A DNA stretch of 64,000 bases from Bacillota bacterium (GCA_023418995.1 JAEZYP010000044.1:310001-374000); one strand, 5' to 3'. Numbered from the stretch's first letter, positions 26,625-34,918 are shown. Made by a program: numbers and translations. The notes: generated from the letters alone by a model not told the origin.

Positions 26625-26660
26625 TACAATTATACAAAATATTCATTTTGTATAATTGTA
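26625..26660. repeat. Perfect 36-bp inverted repeat upstream of the XerC-like gene
   Basis: Two perfect 16-base arms (26625-26640 and 26645-26660) around ATTC. Each arm carries a TATAAT reading outward, so it overlaps a likely -10 for the minus-strand recombinase gene (26634-26629). The form suits a repressor operator or recombinase site; it has no GC content for a terminator. Confidence 0.7.
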
Positions 26661-26724
26661 TCCCAAAAATTAGGAGATGTCAATATCCTACCCTTTTTCC
26701 TCCTGCCTGTCAATCTGCACTGGG

Positions 26725-26931
26725 CTACTCTCTGGTAAGTATACCGGATTCATCCTGCCCCATTTTTTTGTTGTAAGTATCTACAAGCCGCTTTGCTTCA
26801 TCATCAATTGAAACAGGCTTCGGAACTTCAGGAACGTCAAGTGTTTTCATGATTCTGTCAAGCCGACTGATTATTGAATCTTCCCGATGGAATCGCCGGC
26901 CTTTATGATTGCTTAGGTTCTCAATTTCTTT
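26725..26931 (-). pseudogene. Coding remnant without a start codon
   Basis: An open frame of 68 codons ending TAG (26727-26725). It is very polar and protein-like, with stretches such as SIISRLDRIMKTLDVPEVPK and DDEAKRLVDTYNKKMGQDES. A TAA lies just upstream in frame and no start or ribosome site is present. It looks like the C-terminal end of a lost gene, perhaps from a mobile element. I do not recognise the family. Confidence 0.35.
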
Positions 26932-26972
26932 TTAACCTTATCTCTTTAATTTCGGTATTCTTATTGTAAAGC

Positions 26973-27016
26973 TATGATATCTTAGTATACTGTATACAGT
27001 ATACTAAGATATCATA
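26973..27016. repeat. 44-bp perfect palindrome
   Basis: Both 22-base halves are exact reverse complements with no spacer, centred between 26994 and 26995. The core TACTGTATACAGTA (26988-27001) recurs with one change at 27057-27070, over the -35 of the downstream small gene. No T run follows on either strand, so it acts more plausibly as a DNA binding site than as a terminator. Confidence 0.9.
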
Positions 27017-27056
27017 ACGCCATAATTGGCAGAGCTTTTTATAAATAGTACTATAA

Positions 27057-27088
27057 TACTGGATACAGTAGTTTAATTATGCTATAAT
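27057..27088 (+). promoter_or_regulatory. Promoter and operator of the ribbon-helix-helix gene
   Basis: A -35-like TGGATA (27060-27065), 17 bases and TATAAT (27083-27088). The operator-like word TACTGGATACAGTA (27057-27070) covers the -35 and differs by one base from the core of the 44-bp palindrome 69 bases upstream. This suggests repression, perhaps autoregulation. Confidence 0.55.
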
Positions 27089-27104
27089 ATATTGGGTGAT
27101 AATT

Positions 27105-27284
27105 ATGTATAATCAATCTCAAAAAAAAGCTACAGCAAAATATAATACAAAGGCTTATGACGATATTAAAATCAGAGTAGCCAAAGGAAAAAGAGATGAA
27201 TATAAAGCTCAAGCAGAAATTCTTGGAATGAGTTTAAATGCTTATGTAATCTATTTGATCGAAAAAGACAAGGAACGGATATAA
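27105..27284 (+). CDS. Small Arc/ribbon-helix-helix-type DNA-binding protein
   Basis: A 59-residue basic protein. The pattern is YDDIKIRVAKGKRDEYKAQA (the strand) followed by two helices (EILGMSLNAYVIYLIEKD), as in Arc-like or CopG-like regulators and antitoxins carried on mobile elements. ATG at 27105 has GGGTGA six bases upstream; a GTG at 27096 in frame is an alternative. No toxin gene follows; a terminator overlaps its 3' end. It probably binds the TACTG-ATACAGTA sites upstream, which is inference. Confidence 0.7.
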   Translation: MYNQSQKKATAKYNTKAYDDIKIRVAKGKRDEYKAQAEILGMSLNAYVIYLIEKDKERI

Positions 27285-27300
27285 TCTGTACCTTGTCTTT
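27264..27300 (+). terminator. Terminator overlapping the end of the ribbon-helix-helix gene
   Basis: AAAGACAAGG (27264-27273) pairs perfectly with CCTTGTCTTT (27291-27300) around a 17-base loop that contains the stop codon. It may also act for the convergent operon. Confidence 0.7.
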
Positions 27301-27314
27301 ATTATATGTATGAT

Positions 27315-28061
27315 TTATTTTTGGATTAAAGGCATTATACCCCCGATATCCTTTAAAGGTGTATTTGTCAGAGACAAAACACTAACATTTCTTAACCTAC
27401 AAAAAGTGCTGATTTTTGTAAAATCAGGGTGCAGCTCAATATTGCCAGTAAACGCGATCAAATCTCTTCCTATCTTTCCGCAGGCCCCGCCTAAAAACCC
27501 ATAGTCATGGCCTTTTAACTCAACATAGCCAGGTCGAATCACTAATACATCCATTTCATTTTTAAGAGCGGCATTCGCAATAGATTGATCCGCCGTAATA
27601 ATAGAACGTTCATCTACAATTACAGTTGAACATTTAGCATATCCTTGGTTCACGTTTATGAGTTGCAAATGATTTTTAAAGCTATAATCTTTTATCATTT
27701 TATCCAGCGCACTAACTTTTGCAAGCAGTTTATTTCCTGCGCGCGCAGCGTTCAATAATACATCACCGGGATATTGATTTCCGGCCATACCGCAAGATTG
27801 AATGGCATGAAAGCCTTGATCCGCAAAAGCTTTCATTATTCTCTGCTGTGTTTTTTCTATTATGATTTCGCTTCCACCTAAATGATGAATCTGCATATCC
27901 ACATGGTCGCTCACCGATACATTCATATTTTCATTTGGTTCTACGGTAATAATTGTGATGCCTAACGTTTGCAGGCAACGAATCAATGAGGTATATGTAC
28001 CGGACATAGCGGCGCACACTACGTCCGATTCAGGCAAATTAGGGTTTTGTAAAAATTCCAT
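27315..28061 (-). CDS. DUF6873-like protein (guanidine-modifying-enzyme fold)
   Basis: A 248-residue protein that resembles, from memory, the clostridial DUF6873 family assigned to the GME fold shared with agmatine and arginine deiminases. Family-like segments are HHLGGSEIII, NVNQGYAKCSTVIVDERSIIT, VLVIRPGYVELKGHDYGFLGG and the end DIGGIMPL. A Cys and several His/Asp residues could form an active site but catalysis is unproven. It starts 3 bases after the ABC-type permease, so it is the third gene of that operon. Function is unknown. Confidence 0.6.
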   Translation of the reverse strand: MEFLQNPNLPESDVVCAAMSGTYTSLIRCLQTLGITIITVEPNENMNVSVSDHVDMQIHHLGGSEIIIEKTQQRIMKAFADQGFHAIQSCGMAGNQYPGDVLLNAARAGNKLLAKVSALDKMIKDYSFKNHLQLINVNQGYAKCSTVIVDERSIITADQSIANAALKNEMDVLVIRPGYVELKGHDYGFLGGACGKIGRDLIAFTGNIELHPDFTKISTFCRLRNVSVLSLTNTPLKDIGGIMPLIQK

Positions 28062-28063
28062 CT

Positions 28064-29248
28064 TTACTCCATCCTCAGCGCATCCACAGGATTCAGCCTG
28101 GAGGCCTTATAAGCGGGATATACGCCAAATATAATTCCGGTGAAAAATGAGAATCCGATGGCAAGCAGCATTATGTCAAATCGGATGCTCAGAGCGATTC
28201 CATAGTAGGCTGTTCCCACGTAAGATACCAAGTAGCCCACCGCAATTCCCATAAAACAGCCGATCAGCGATAACAAAGCTGCCTCAAAAAGAAACTCCAG
28301 CATAATTGAACTTCTTTTTGCTCCAATTGCTTTTTTTATTCCTATTTCCCTTGTACGTTCATTCACAGAAACAAGCATAACCGTCATAATACTCAGACTT
28401 GCCACAAAAAGAGAAATAGCGCCGACAGCAGATAAAATTAAAGTTACAATATCCAACATACTGGTAAGACTATCTCTTTGTTTTGCAAGATTGTTGGATA
28501 CATAAGCATTTGAAGTTCCATTGCTTCGGTTTAGCGTATCAACAAGTGTCTTTCCAATCTTCTCTACGTTTACCCCGGTTCTTACTTTTACCGCAATCTG
28601 GTCAAAATCATCCTTTCCTATAGCCGACTGTAAAGTGGTATAAGGGACATAAACAAAAGTAGGAATATAATTCCCAATGATGTTTTGAAGTAAACCGCTA
28701 CCTGTTTTAATAATCCCAACAACCTTAAATTCTTCCATTTCTCCTCCGCACAGAATAGATATTTTCTTTCCAATAATATTGCTTCTGCTATAAGAGTTCT
28801 TTGAGAAATTTTCATCAACCAAACATACATTTGCATTACTCCTGATATCTTCGGGATTAAACATGCGTCCATAAAGCAAATGTATTGATATTATCTGATT
28901 TGCTTTGGTATCTACGCCCCAGATTAATGCTTTTGAATTTAATTTACAAGCTGAAATATTGGTATTCATCATAATAACAGGAGTCGCTTGCTCCACCTGT
29001 TCGTTTTTTTCAATAGTGACCAAATCACTTTGATTCAAAAAAGCACTTTGGTCTTTGTAAGCGGAGATCGAAAGCCCGCTCAAGCCTAAGCTTTCCAGTT
29101 CATTGTTTAGAGCGTCGGTACCGCACTGGCTTATATTTCCGATTATGATCACAGATGCAACACCGATTGCGATTCCTAGTATTGTAAGCGATGTTCTGAC
29201 TCTTTTTCTTCCTAAGTTTTTGAATGCAGCCTTTAAAAAATCAATCAT
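28064..29248 (-). CDS. MacB-type ABC transporter permease (FtsX fold)
   Basis: A 394-residue permease. One N-terminal helix (about 18-38) is followed by a large extracytoplasmic MacB periplasmic core domain (about 45-235) and three C-terminal helices (about 268-295, 320-345 and 355-380). It has the FtsX-like segment VNERTREIGIKKAIGAKRSSIM and the ending ASRLNPVDALRME. It overlaps the upstream membrane fusion gene by 8 bases. Such permeases need a LolD-like ATPase, and none is encoded in this operon or window. Confidence 0.88.
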   Translation of the reverse strand: MIDFLKAAFKNLGRKRVRTSLTILGIAIGVASVIIIGNISQCGTDALNNELESLGLSGLSISAYKDQSAFLNQSDLVTIEKNEQVEQATPVIMMNTNISACKLNSKALIWGVDTKANQIISIHLLYGRMFNPEDIRSNANVCLVDENFSKNSYSRSNIIGKKISILCGGEMEEFKVVGIIKTGSGLLQNIIGNYIPTFVYVPYTTLQSAIGKDDFDQIAVKVRTGVNVEKIGKTLVDTLNRSNGTSNAYVSNNLAKQRDSLTSMLDIVTLILSAVGAISLFVASLSIMTVMLVSVNERTREIGIKKAIGAKRSSIMLEFLFEAALLSLIGCFMGIAVGYLVSYVGTAYYGIALSIRFDIMLLAIGFSFFTGIIFGVYPAYKASRLNPVDALRME

Positions 29249-30254
29249 CCAAGCTTACCGCCTTTTTATCGGATGGTTTGATGAATGCTCCATTCGTTAT
29301 ATTATCTGGGTTTTTAATAATTACGTCATCCTTGGATAACCCGCTTAAAACTTGGAAGCCATTGTCAAATTCCTTGCTGGTGACAATCGGGGCTCTTTCA
29401 GCTCTTTTTCCGTTTATTTTATAAACATACTCATCCCCGTTTTTATCTGCTCTAACAGCCTCGTAAGGCGCAATAAGGACACCGAAATCTTTGGAAGTCA
29501 TAATTTTAGCTTTAGCAGTATAACCAGGTTTGATCTCACTGCTCGCATTATCGATGCTTACAACAACTTCCACTACAGTTTCCTGCCCTGTTGCAGTGAT
29601 TTCCTGCTTTGCATCTGGCGAAATCAACTTAACCGTCCCGGAGTATGCTGAGTTTTTAAACCCAACGCCGGTAATCACTGCTTTCTGCCCGATTTTAATA
29701 TCGGAAATCAGAGATTCATTAACAGTAAGCCTAACCTGTAATTGAGAATCATCGGCAATAGTAGCTACCGGAGTGCTATCTGTGATATAACTCAGCCTAG
29801 CAGCAGTTAGAGCCGTAATTTCTCCCGATATGGGCGATGTAATTGCTTTAGTCATTTTATCTGGTGAAGAGCTCTGGTTTAATGCGCTTTGAATTTGATT
29901 ATTGTACTGACTGATATAATTTTCATATTCAGGCGGTATATTGGACGGCAAACTGGAAGTTTCTATCTTATCTTTATCAAAAGGTACTTCCACATCCATC
30001 AAAGTCTGCCCAACTGTTACGTGGTCGCCCACTTTCACATACACATCTCTAACAACAGCCGCTGAAGGTCCGTAAACTTTTTTGGTGGCGACTCGTTCGA
30101 CTCTACCGGAACAATTCACAGAATTCTCAACTGTAAGTGTATTCACCTTTACAGTACTGACTTCTATTGCAGAATTCCTTATTAAATAACCACTGGTTAA
30201 TAAAATTGCAACAGCTGCTACAGTAAAGGTTATAAGCATTACGAATTTTTTCAT
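29241..30254 (-). CDS. HlyD/MacA-type membrane fusion protein
   Basis: A 337-residue adaptor subunit with an N-terminal membrane anchor (about 2-22). Lipoyl-like and barrel halves follow: VYVKVGDHVTVGQTLMDVEV at about 75 and ITSPISGEITALTA near 140, then beta-barrel and membrane-proximal regions ending KNPDNITNGAFIKPSD. The hairpin between the lipoyl halves is short, as in Gram-positive members. ATG at 30254 is chosen: GGGGGA lies 6 bases upstream, whereas an ATG at 30260 abuts that site. It leads the operon with the permease and DUF6873-like gene. Confidence 0.85.
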   Translation of the reverse strand: MKKFVMLITFTVAAVAILLTSGYLIRNSAIEVSTVKVNTLTVENSVNCSGRVERVATKKVYGPSAAVVRDVYVKVGDHVTVGQTLMDVEVPFDKDKIETSSLPSNIPPEYENYISQYNNQIQSALNQSSSPDKMTKAITSPISGEITALTAARLSYITDSTPVATIADDSQLQVRLTVNESLISDIKIGQKAVITGVGFKNSAYSGTVKLISPDAKQEITATGQETVVEVVVSIDNASSEIKPGYTAKAKIMTSKDFGVLIAPYEAVRADKNGDEYVYKINGKRAERAPIVTSKEFDNGFQVLSGLSKDDVIIKNPDNITNGAFIKPSDKKAVSLDD

Positions 30255-30372
30255 TATCATTCCCCCATCACTGCTTATTTTGTGATAAGTTGGGGGAAAA
30301 TATTAGTGAAAATCAAATTGTATGATGAATAATTTTCTTGGGATTATCAAAAATAAAACTGAGGTGAAATCA

Positions 30373-30552
30373 ATGAGTATTATACAATGTGATGTTGATT
30401 GCATTTACCAGCATGACGGCTACTGCAGCCTGGAAATGCCATCAGCCATAACCAATTATACAGGGGACGGCTGTGTTCACTGTATTAAAGTTACACCACG
30501 AGTACCCAACGCTAATCAATCGAAGACTCAAATGCCTCTCTCACATTTTTAA
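30373..30552 (+). CDS. DUF1540-like small cysteine protein
   Basis: A 59-residue protein with CDVDCIYQHDGYC near the N-terminus and GDGCVHC later. This five-cysteine pattern resembles the metal-binding DUF1540 family found in spore formers. GAGGTGA sits 8 bases before the ATG at 30373. Its last 41 bases overlap the convergent 3' end of radA, tail to tail. Function unknown. Confidence 0.7.
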   Translation: MSIIQCDVDCIYQHDGYCSLEMPSAITNYTGDGCVHCIKVTPRVPNANQSKTQMPLSHF

Positions 30553-31882
30553 CTCCAATTAATGCAATGTCTTGATATTTTGCGTTTACCTGCTTAAGAT
30601 TATGAAACGGCAAAATACATTTTTTAAAGCCCAAACGAGCCGCCTCGCTGATTCTCGCTTCAATATGCGTTACCGACCTTATTTCTCCCGCCAGACCAAT
30701 CTCTCCAAATACAATGGCGTTATCATTAATCGGAGTATCCTTCAGACTCGAGACAAGAGACATTGCAACCGCTAAATCTGAGGCGGGCTCGTCTAGCCTC
30801 AGACCACCCACAACGTTTACGTATGCATCAAGATTCGTAAAGTAATACCCTGCTCGTTTTTCAAGAACGGCCAACAGCAATGACATTCTGTTATAGTCAA
30901 AACCTGTTGACATTCGTCGGGGGTTTCCAAAGCCCGACGAGGTGGCCAGCCCCTGTATTTCCGCTAAAATCGGTCGGGAGCCTTCTATTACACAGGTAAC
31001 ACAGGTTCCCGACACATTTTTAGGTCTTCCGGAAAGCATGGCTAAAGACGGGTTGTCCACTTGACAAAGCCCGTTATCTCCCATGTCAAATACTCCGATT
31101 TCATTCGTTGAGCCGTAACGGTTTTTTACCGCGCGCAGAATGCGGTATGACATCTGCCGATCGCCTTCAAAGTATAAAACGGCGTCCACGATGTGTTCCA
31201 GCACCTTAGGGCCCGCTATGGCGCCATCCTTGTTTACATGACCCACTACAATCGTCGGAATTTCCAGAGCTTTAGAAGCGCGCATAATGGCGTTTGTACA
31301 CTCCCTTACCTGTGTTACGCTACCCGGAGATGAATTCAAATCGGTAAAATTCATTGTTTGAATAGAATCGATCATCACCAAATCAGGTCGGTCAGCTCTG
31401 ATCTGTTCAATAACACTTTGAATATCCGTTTCCGTCAGAATATATAGATTATCACTTTCAACCCCCAACCGTGCTGCCCGAAGCTTTATCTGACGGCTGG
31501 ATTCTTCACCGGATACATAAAGAATTCTCAGCCGCCTTCCAAGGTATTCACAAATTTGAAGCAAGATCGTTGATTTTCCAATTCCGGGCTCGCCGCTGAT
31601 TAAAATGAGTGAGCCTTTTACAATTCCGCCACCAAGTACCCGATCAAGCTCCGTCAACCCGGTATAATAGCGTTCTTCATCCGTTGTGCTTATTTCTTGA
31701 AGAGACACTGGCCTCGATATTATGTGAGATGAGTAGGAATTGGACGATTTTTTGACGGCCGATTCTTTAACTTCTTCGTTCATGGTATTCCATTGCCCGC
31801 AGCCGGGACATTTTCCATACCATTTGGCAGATTCAAAGCCACATTCGGAACAGACATAGACACTTTTCGATTTTGTAGCCAT
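30512..31882 (-). CDS. radA: DNA repair protein RadA
   Basis: RecA-like ATPase assisting branch migration in recombination repair (Sms). The 456-residue protein has the N-terminal zinc finger CSECGFESAKWYGKCPGC (about 11-28), Walker A GEPGIGKST (about 96-104), the RadA motif KNRYGSTNE and a C-terminal Lon-protease-like domain (about 340-456). It overlaps the 3' end of the DUF1540-like gene on the other strand. Confidence 0.96.
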   Translation of the reverse strand: MATKSKSVYVCSECGFESAKWYGKCPGCGQWNTMNEEVKESAVKKSSNSYSSHIISRPVSLQEISTTDEERYYTGLTELDRVLGGGIVKGSLILISGEPGIGKSTILLQICEYLGRRLRILYVSGEESSRQIKLRAARLGVESDNLYILTETDIQSVIEQIRADRPDLVMIDSIQTMNFTDLNSSPGSVTQVRECTNAIMRASKALEIPTIVVGHVNKDGAIAGPKVLEHIVDAVLYFEGDRQMSYRILRAVKNRYGSTNEIGVFDMGDNGLCQVDNPSLAMLSGRPKNVSGTCVTCVIEGSRPILAEIQGLATSSGFGNPRRMSTGFDYNRMSLLLAVLEKRAGYYFTNLDAYVNVVGGLRLDEPASDLAVAMSLVSSLKDTPINDNAIVFGEIGLAGEIRSVTHIEARISEAARLGFKKCILPFHNLKQVNAKYQDIALIGVKNVREAFESSID

Positions 31883-31951
31883 TTTACATCTCCGATTCTT
31901 TCTTTTTCTAGATTATAATCCAAGCTTATCCTGAAAACAAGCGGATGCGGA

Positions 31952-32674
31952 TTATTCATCAGCGCTACAGTAATCTAATAATCCGTTATATATCGCAAAC
32001 GCCATTTGCTGCTGGTAAATTTTATCATTCAGTTTTTTTTCTTCGGATTCATTGGATAAAAAACCGCATTCCACCATTACGGACGGAACCTCCGTATGCC
32101 ATAAAAGATAAATGGAACTCGTCGCAGGTTTTGTTTCACGCGTATTATCAGGCTGTAAAAGGCTTACCACGCGATTTTTTATCAATTCGGCCAATTCCTT
32201 GCTATCCGTGTTTTTTATAGAATAAAACATCTGTGCACCACTGTAACGACTGCTTGTAAAAAAATTCTGATGGATGCTGACAAAAATACAATCGCCCTGT
32301 TCTTGAATCAATTTCAATCGATTATGCAGGTCACTTACTTTTCGCTGGCGAACAGTATCTAATCCATCATCACAAACTGAAATGTCTGTAGCTCTTGTCA
32401 TAACGACCCGAAATCCGGAAGTTTCTAATAATTTTTGCAGCTTTAGGGCAACAGCCAGATTGATATCTTTTTCAGTAGTTTTTGAAATTCCGGTTGCTCC
32501 TCCATCCTCGCCCCCATGCCCCGCATCAATTACAATTGTTTGAATTCTTTCGCCGGCAAGGGCAGAGGCCATCCTGTCTAACTTATTATACGACAAATAC
32601 GAAAGCAATAAAAAGGCAAGGCTGCATAAAATCAGAATGGTTATGGGTACAAAATAGGTTTTAGCCGCTTTCAT
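31952..32674 (-). CDS. cwlD: N-acetylmuramoyl-L-alanine amidase, CwlD-like
   Basis: A 240-residue Amidase_3 zinc enzyme with an N-terminal membrane anchor (about 10-30). Zinc-site motifs are VIDAGHGGEDGG and VSIHQNF, with the catalytic Glu in SVMVECGFLSN. Size and anchor match CwlD, which removes stem peptides to allow muramic-lactam formation in the spore cortex. The specific sporulation role is inferred. ATG at 32674 follows GGGGTGA; an in-frame GTG at 32683 is less likely. Confidence 0.85.
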   Translation of the reverse strand: MKAAKTYFVPITILILCSLAFLLLSYLSYNKLDRMASALAGERIQTIVIDAGHGGEDGGATGISKTTEKDINLAVALKLQKLLETSGFRVVMTRATDISVCDDGLDTVRQRKVSDLHNRLKLIQEQGDCIFVSIHQNFFTSSRYSGAQMFYSIKNTDSKELAELIKNRVVSLLQPDNTRETKPATSSIYLLWHTEVPSVMVECGFLSNESEEKKLNDKIYQQQMAFAIYNGLLDYCSADE

Positions 32675-32745
32675 AAAAATCACCCCATAAATCTATATGC
32701 ATGAAGTGAATTTAGTTATGTATGCAGCGAAAAGAAACAAAAATA

Positions 32746-32780
32746 AGCTTGACTATAACTGCTTAAGTTACAATCAAGCT
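32746..32780 (-). terminator. Terminator of the tRNA operon
   Basis: On the minus strand AGCTTGA pairs with TCAAGCT, with an inner TAACT/AGTTA stem, followed by TATTTTTG. It lies 12 bases after the tRNA-Cys CCA end. Confidence 0.75.
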
Positions 32781-32792
32781 AATTTATTGATT

Positions 32793-32867
<75 letters not shown>

Positions 32868-32871
32868 AAAT

Positions 32872-32947
32872 TGGAGCGAACGACGAGGCTCGAACTCGCT
32901 ACCTCCACCTTGGCAAGGTGGCGCTCTACCAGATGAGCTACGTTCGC
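32872..32947 (-). tRNA. tRNA-Gly (GCC)
   Basis: 76 nt with encoded CCA. The acceptor GCGAACG pairs with CGTTCGC. The anticodon stem CACCT/AGGTG encloses TGCCA, giving GCC. Confidence 0.96.
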
Positions 32948-32950
32948 AAA

Positions 32951-33026
32951 TGGTGCCTCCGGGCGGAATCGAACCACCGACACGGGGATTTTCAGTCCCC
33001 TGCTCTACCGACTGAGCTACAGAGGC
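32951..33026 (-). tRNA. tRNA-Phe (GAA)
   Basis: 76 nt with encoded CCA. It begins GCCTCTG-TA-GCTC, and the anticodon stem GGGGA/TCCCC encloses CTGAAAA, giving GAA. Confidence 0.96.
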
Positions 33027-33029
33027 AAA

Positions 33030-33106
33030 TGGCGACTCGGATCGGGATCGAACCGACGACCTCTAGCGTGACAGGCTAGCGTTCTAACCAGCTGAACTAC
33101 CGAGCC
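33030..33106 (-). tRNA. tRNA-Asp (GTC)
   Basis: 77 nt with encoded CCA and discriminator G. It begins GGCTCGG-TA-GTTC; the anticodon stem CTAGC/GCTAG encloses CTGTCAC, giving GTC. Confidence 0.96.
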
Positions 33107-33112
33107 GCATAA

Positions 33113-33189
33113 TGGTGGGAACAATAGGACTCGAACCTATGACCCCCTGCTTGTAAGGCAGGTGCTCTAACCAGCTGAGCTATGCTCCC
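33113..33189 (-). tRNA. tRNA-Val (TAC)
   Basis: 77 nt with encoded CCA. It begins GGGAGCA-TA-GCTC; the anticodon stem CCTGC/GCAGG encloses CTTACAA, giving TAC. It is first in the operon. Confidence 0.96.
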
Positions 33190-33225
33190 ATCCGCGTGTC
33201 GCTGTTGTTATCAGCGACGTGTTAT

Positions 33226-33254
33226 ATAATACTATATCTTGTGCCATATGTCAA
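33226..33254 (-). promoter_or_regulatory. Promoter of the tRNA operon
   Basis: On the minus strand a perfect TTGACA (33254-33249), a 17-base spacer and TATTAT (33231-33226). It lies 37 bases before tRNA-Val, as expected for a stable RNA unit. Confidence 0.85.
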
Positions 33255-33281
33255 CACTAATTTTGGAATTTTTTAATATTT

Positions 33282-34166
33282 TTATGATTTAATTAAAACC
33301 GCGATTTCTTCTAAATCCTTTTTACTCAATTGATAAACTCGATTGCAGTAAGGACACTTCGCTTCCGCATAGCCCTTATCATCCGCCAGAGATAGGATTT
33401 CGTCGGGCTTGAGCGTTGCGATAGCTCTTTCCACCCGCTCCTTGCTGCAATTGCAGGCATAGCCAACCGAATATTCATCCAGAATTTCTATTTCAAACCC
33501 TTTCAATACGGCTTTGCACATATCCTCTATGCTCAAGCCTTTCGCAAGCATGGTTGTCACCGGTTCCATTTCATTTACATTCTTTTCAAGCTGCGCGATA
33601 TCTGACTCAAAAGCGCCTGGCAAAACCTGAATCAGCATTCCTCCAGCCAAAATATGACCGAGATCTTCTTTATCTTCTAGGACACCAAGGGCGCACACCG
33701 TAGGAATCTGTTCGCTGGTTGCGTAATAATGGGTGATATCCTCGGCAATTTCCCCTGTTTGTATTTCAACCTGCCCACTATACGGTGTCCCTTCGCCAAA
33801 GTCACGAATAACACCCAAAAGCCCGGTTTTCCCTACTCCGGTTCCTACGTCCAGTTTACCGTTCGCTTTGATCGGAAGCTCCACCTCTGGATGTTCTATA
33901 TAACCCCGACAATTTCCGCGACCGTCAGAAATGGCTATAATCGAGCCGAATGGGCCTCCGCCGTTGATTTTAAGGGTAAGTGAGGCGTCCGATTTTTTTA
34001 GCATGGTGCCCATCACAGAGGCCGCAGTAAGAAGCCTGCCGATCGCGGCGGTTGCCACCCGGCTGGTTTGATGGATTTGCTGTGCAGTCGCTACCATATA
34101 AGTGGAATCAATTGCGGCTGCCATGATTCCGCCGTTCGTCGTAATGCATCGAATGATTCTATCCAT
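33282..34166 (-). CDS. hslO: Redox-regulated chaperone Hsp33
   Basis: A 294-residue holdase chaperone activated by oxidation. The N-terminal substrate-binding domain covers about 1-230. The C-terminal zinc switch is intact as CNCSKERVERA and CPYCNRVY. It starts 11 bases after the methyltransferase gene. Confidence 0.95.
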   Translation of the reverse strand: MDRIIRCITTNGGIMAAAIDSTYMVATAQQIHQTSRVATAAIGRLLTAASVMGTMLKKSDASLTLKINGGGPFGSIIAISDGRGNCRGYIEHPEVELPIKANGKLDVGTGVGKTGLLGVIRDFGEGTPYSGQVEIQTGEIAEDITHYYATSEQIPTVCALGVLEDKEDLGHILAGGMLIQVLPGAFESDIAQLEKNVNEMEPVTTMLAKGLSIEDMCKAVLKGFEIEILDEYSVGYACNCSKERVERAIATLKPDEILSLADDKGYAEAKCPYCNRVYQLSKKDLEEIAVLIKS

Positions 34167-34177
34167 AATCCATTCCT

Positions 34178-34918
34178 TTATTTTTTTCTAGCAGCTACCA
34201 AGATTCTCTCCGACGTATCTTTGGGTACGTCAAAGCTAAGGTCGTCAAAAATCCCGACAGTTTCCAGCCCTGCACAATCCAACATGGACTCAATGAGGTC
34301 TGTGCTGTAGGCACGTTCATGGAAGTGCTCGGAATTTCGGTAATACGTATTTCCCTCACGCCCGAAGAAATCCAGGCTGATTGACACGCGATTCGTTTTC
34401 TCGTCAAACCGATTCTGCCATACGCAATACACCTTATCCGTATCGTACACAAACGTGTTGTTTGCCAAAATACATTTATGCTTGTAGACGGTATTGATAT
34501 CAAAAATAAAATATCCACCGGGATTCATAAAAAGAGAAACACGTTCAAAAGTCTTTTGAAGATCTTTTTCACTCGTCAGATGATTGATACTGTCCAACGC
34601 GCAAAAAACAGTATCCACCGTACCATACAAATCAATCGACTGCATCTGCTGGCACAAAAACAAAATCTTAAAGCCGGCATCCGCTGCCTTTTGATTGGCC
34701 ACCGACAGCATTGACGCGGAACCATCTATTCCGTAGACATCCATCCCACGCTTCGCAAGCTCAATGGTCAAGTTTCCTGTCCCACAGGCAAGATCCAGCG
34801 TGATTCCCGGATCATGGTTCAGTCTATGAAGCAAGGAACTGCAATACTCCGCTCTGGCTTTGTAATCAACGTTTATCGTAAGTGCGTCATAATATCGGGC
34901 AAAGGTAGCATAGCTCAT
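34178..34918 (-). CDS. Class I SAM-dependent methyltransferase
   Basis: A 246-residue soluble methyltransferase with motif I LDLACGTGNLTIELA (about 41-55), the acidic residue of motif II in DVYGIDGS, and VFCALDSINHL. The start YATFARYYDALTINVDY is typical of the family often found near hslO and comEA in Firmicutes. The substrate is unknown. Its ATG overlaps the stop of the YerC-type gene by 4 bases. Confidence 0.85.
   Translation of the reverse strand: MSYATFARYYDALTINVDYKARAEYCSSLLHRLNHDPGITLDLACGTGNLTIELAKRGMDVYGIDGSASMLSVANQKAADAGFKILFLCQQMQSIDLYGTVDTVFCALDSINHLTSEKDLQKTFERVSLFMNPGGYFIFDINTVYKHKCILANNTFVYDTDKVYCVWQNRFDEKTNRVSISLDFFGREGNTYYRNSEHFHERAYSTDLIESMLDCAGLETVGIFDDLSFDVPKDTSERILVAARKK

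Larger units (their letters stand above)
26513..27104. other. Gene-poor AT-rich island with palindromes and a coding remnant
   Basis: About 590 bases with no intact gene. It holds a 36-bp inverted repeat, an open frame without a start, a 44-bp perfect palindrome and the promoter of the ribbon-helix-helix gene; each is listed separately. The composition and debris suggest a past insertion or deletion beside the recombinase gene. Confidence 0.6.

Noticed and set aside
26973..27016. LexA (SOS) box inside the 44-bp palindrome
   Set aside because: CTGT and ACAG are only two bases apart, not eight as in the enteric box, and the Gram-positive GAAC-N4-GTTC form is absent.
26513..27104. CRISPR or insertion-sequence ends in the gene-poor island
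   Set aside because: There is no regular repeat-spacer pattern, no transposase and no pair of terminal repeats with target duplication.
27105..27284. Toxin-antitoxin module
   Set aside because: The ribbon-helix-helix protein could be an antitoxin, but a terminator ends the gene and no toxin-like frame is adjacent.
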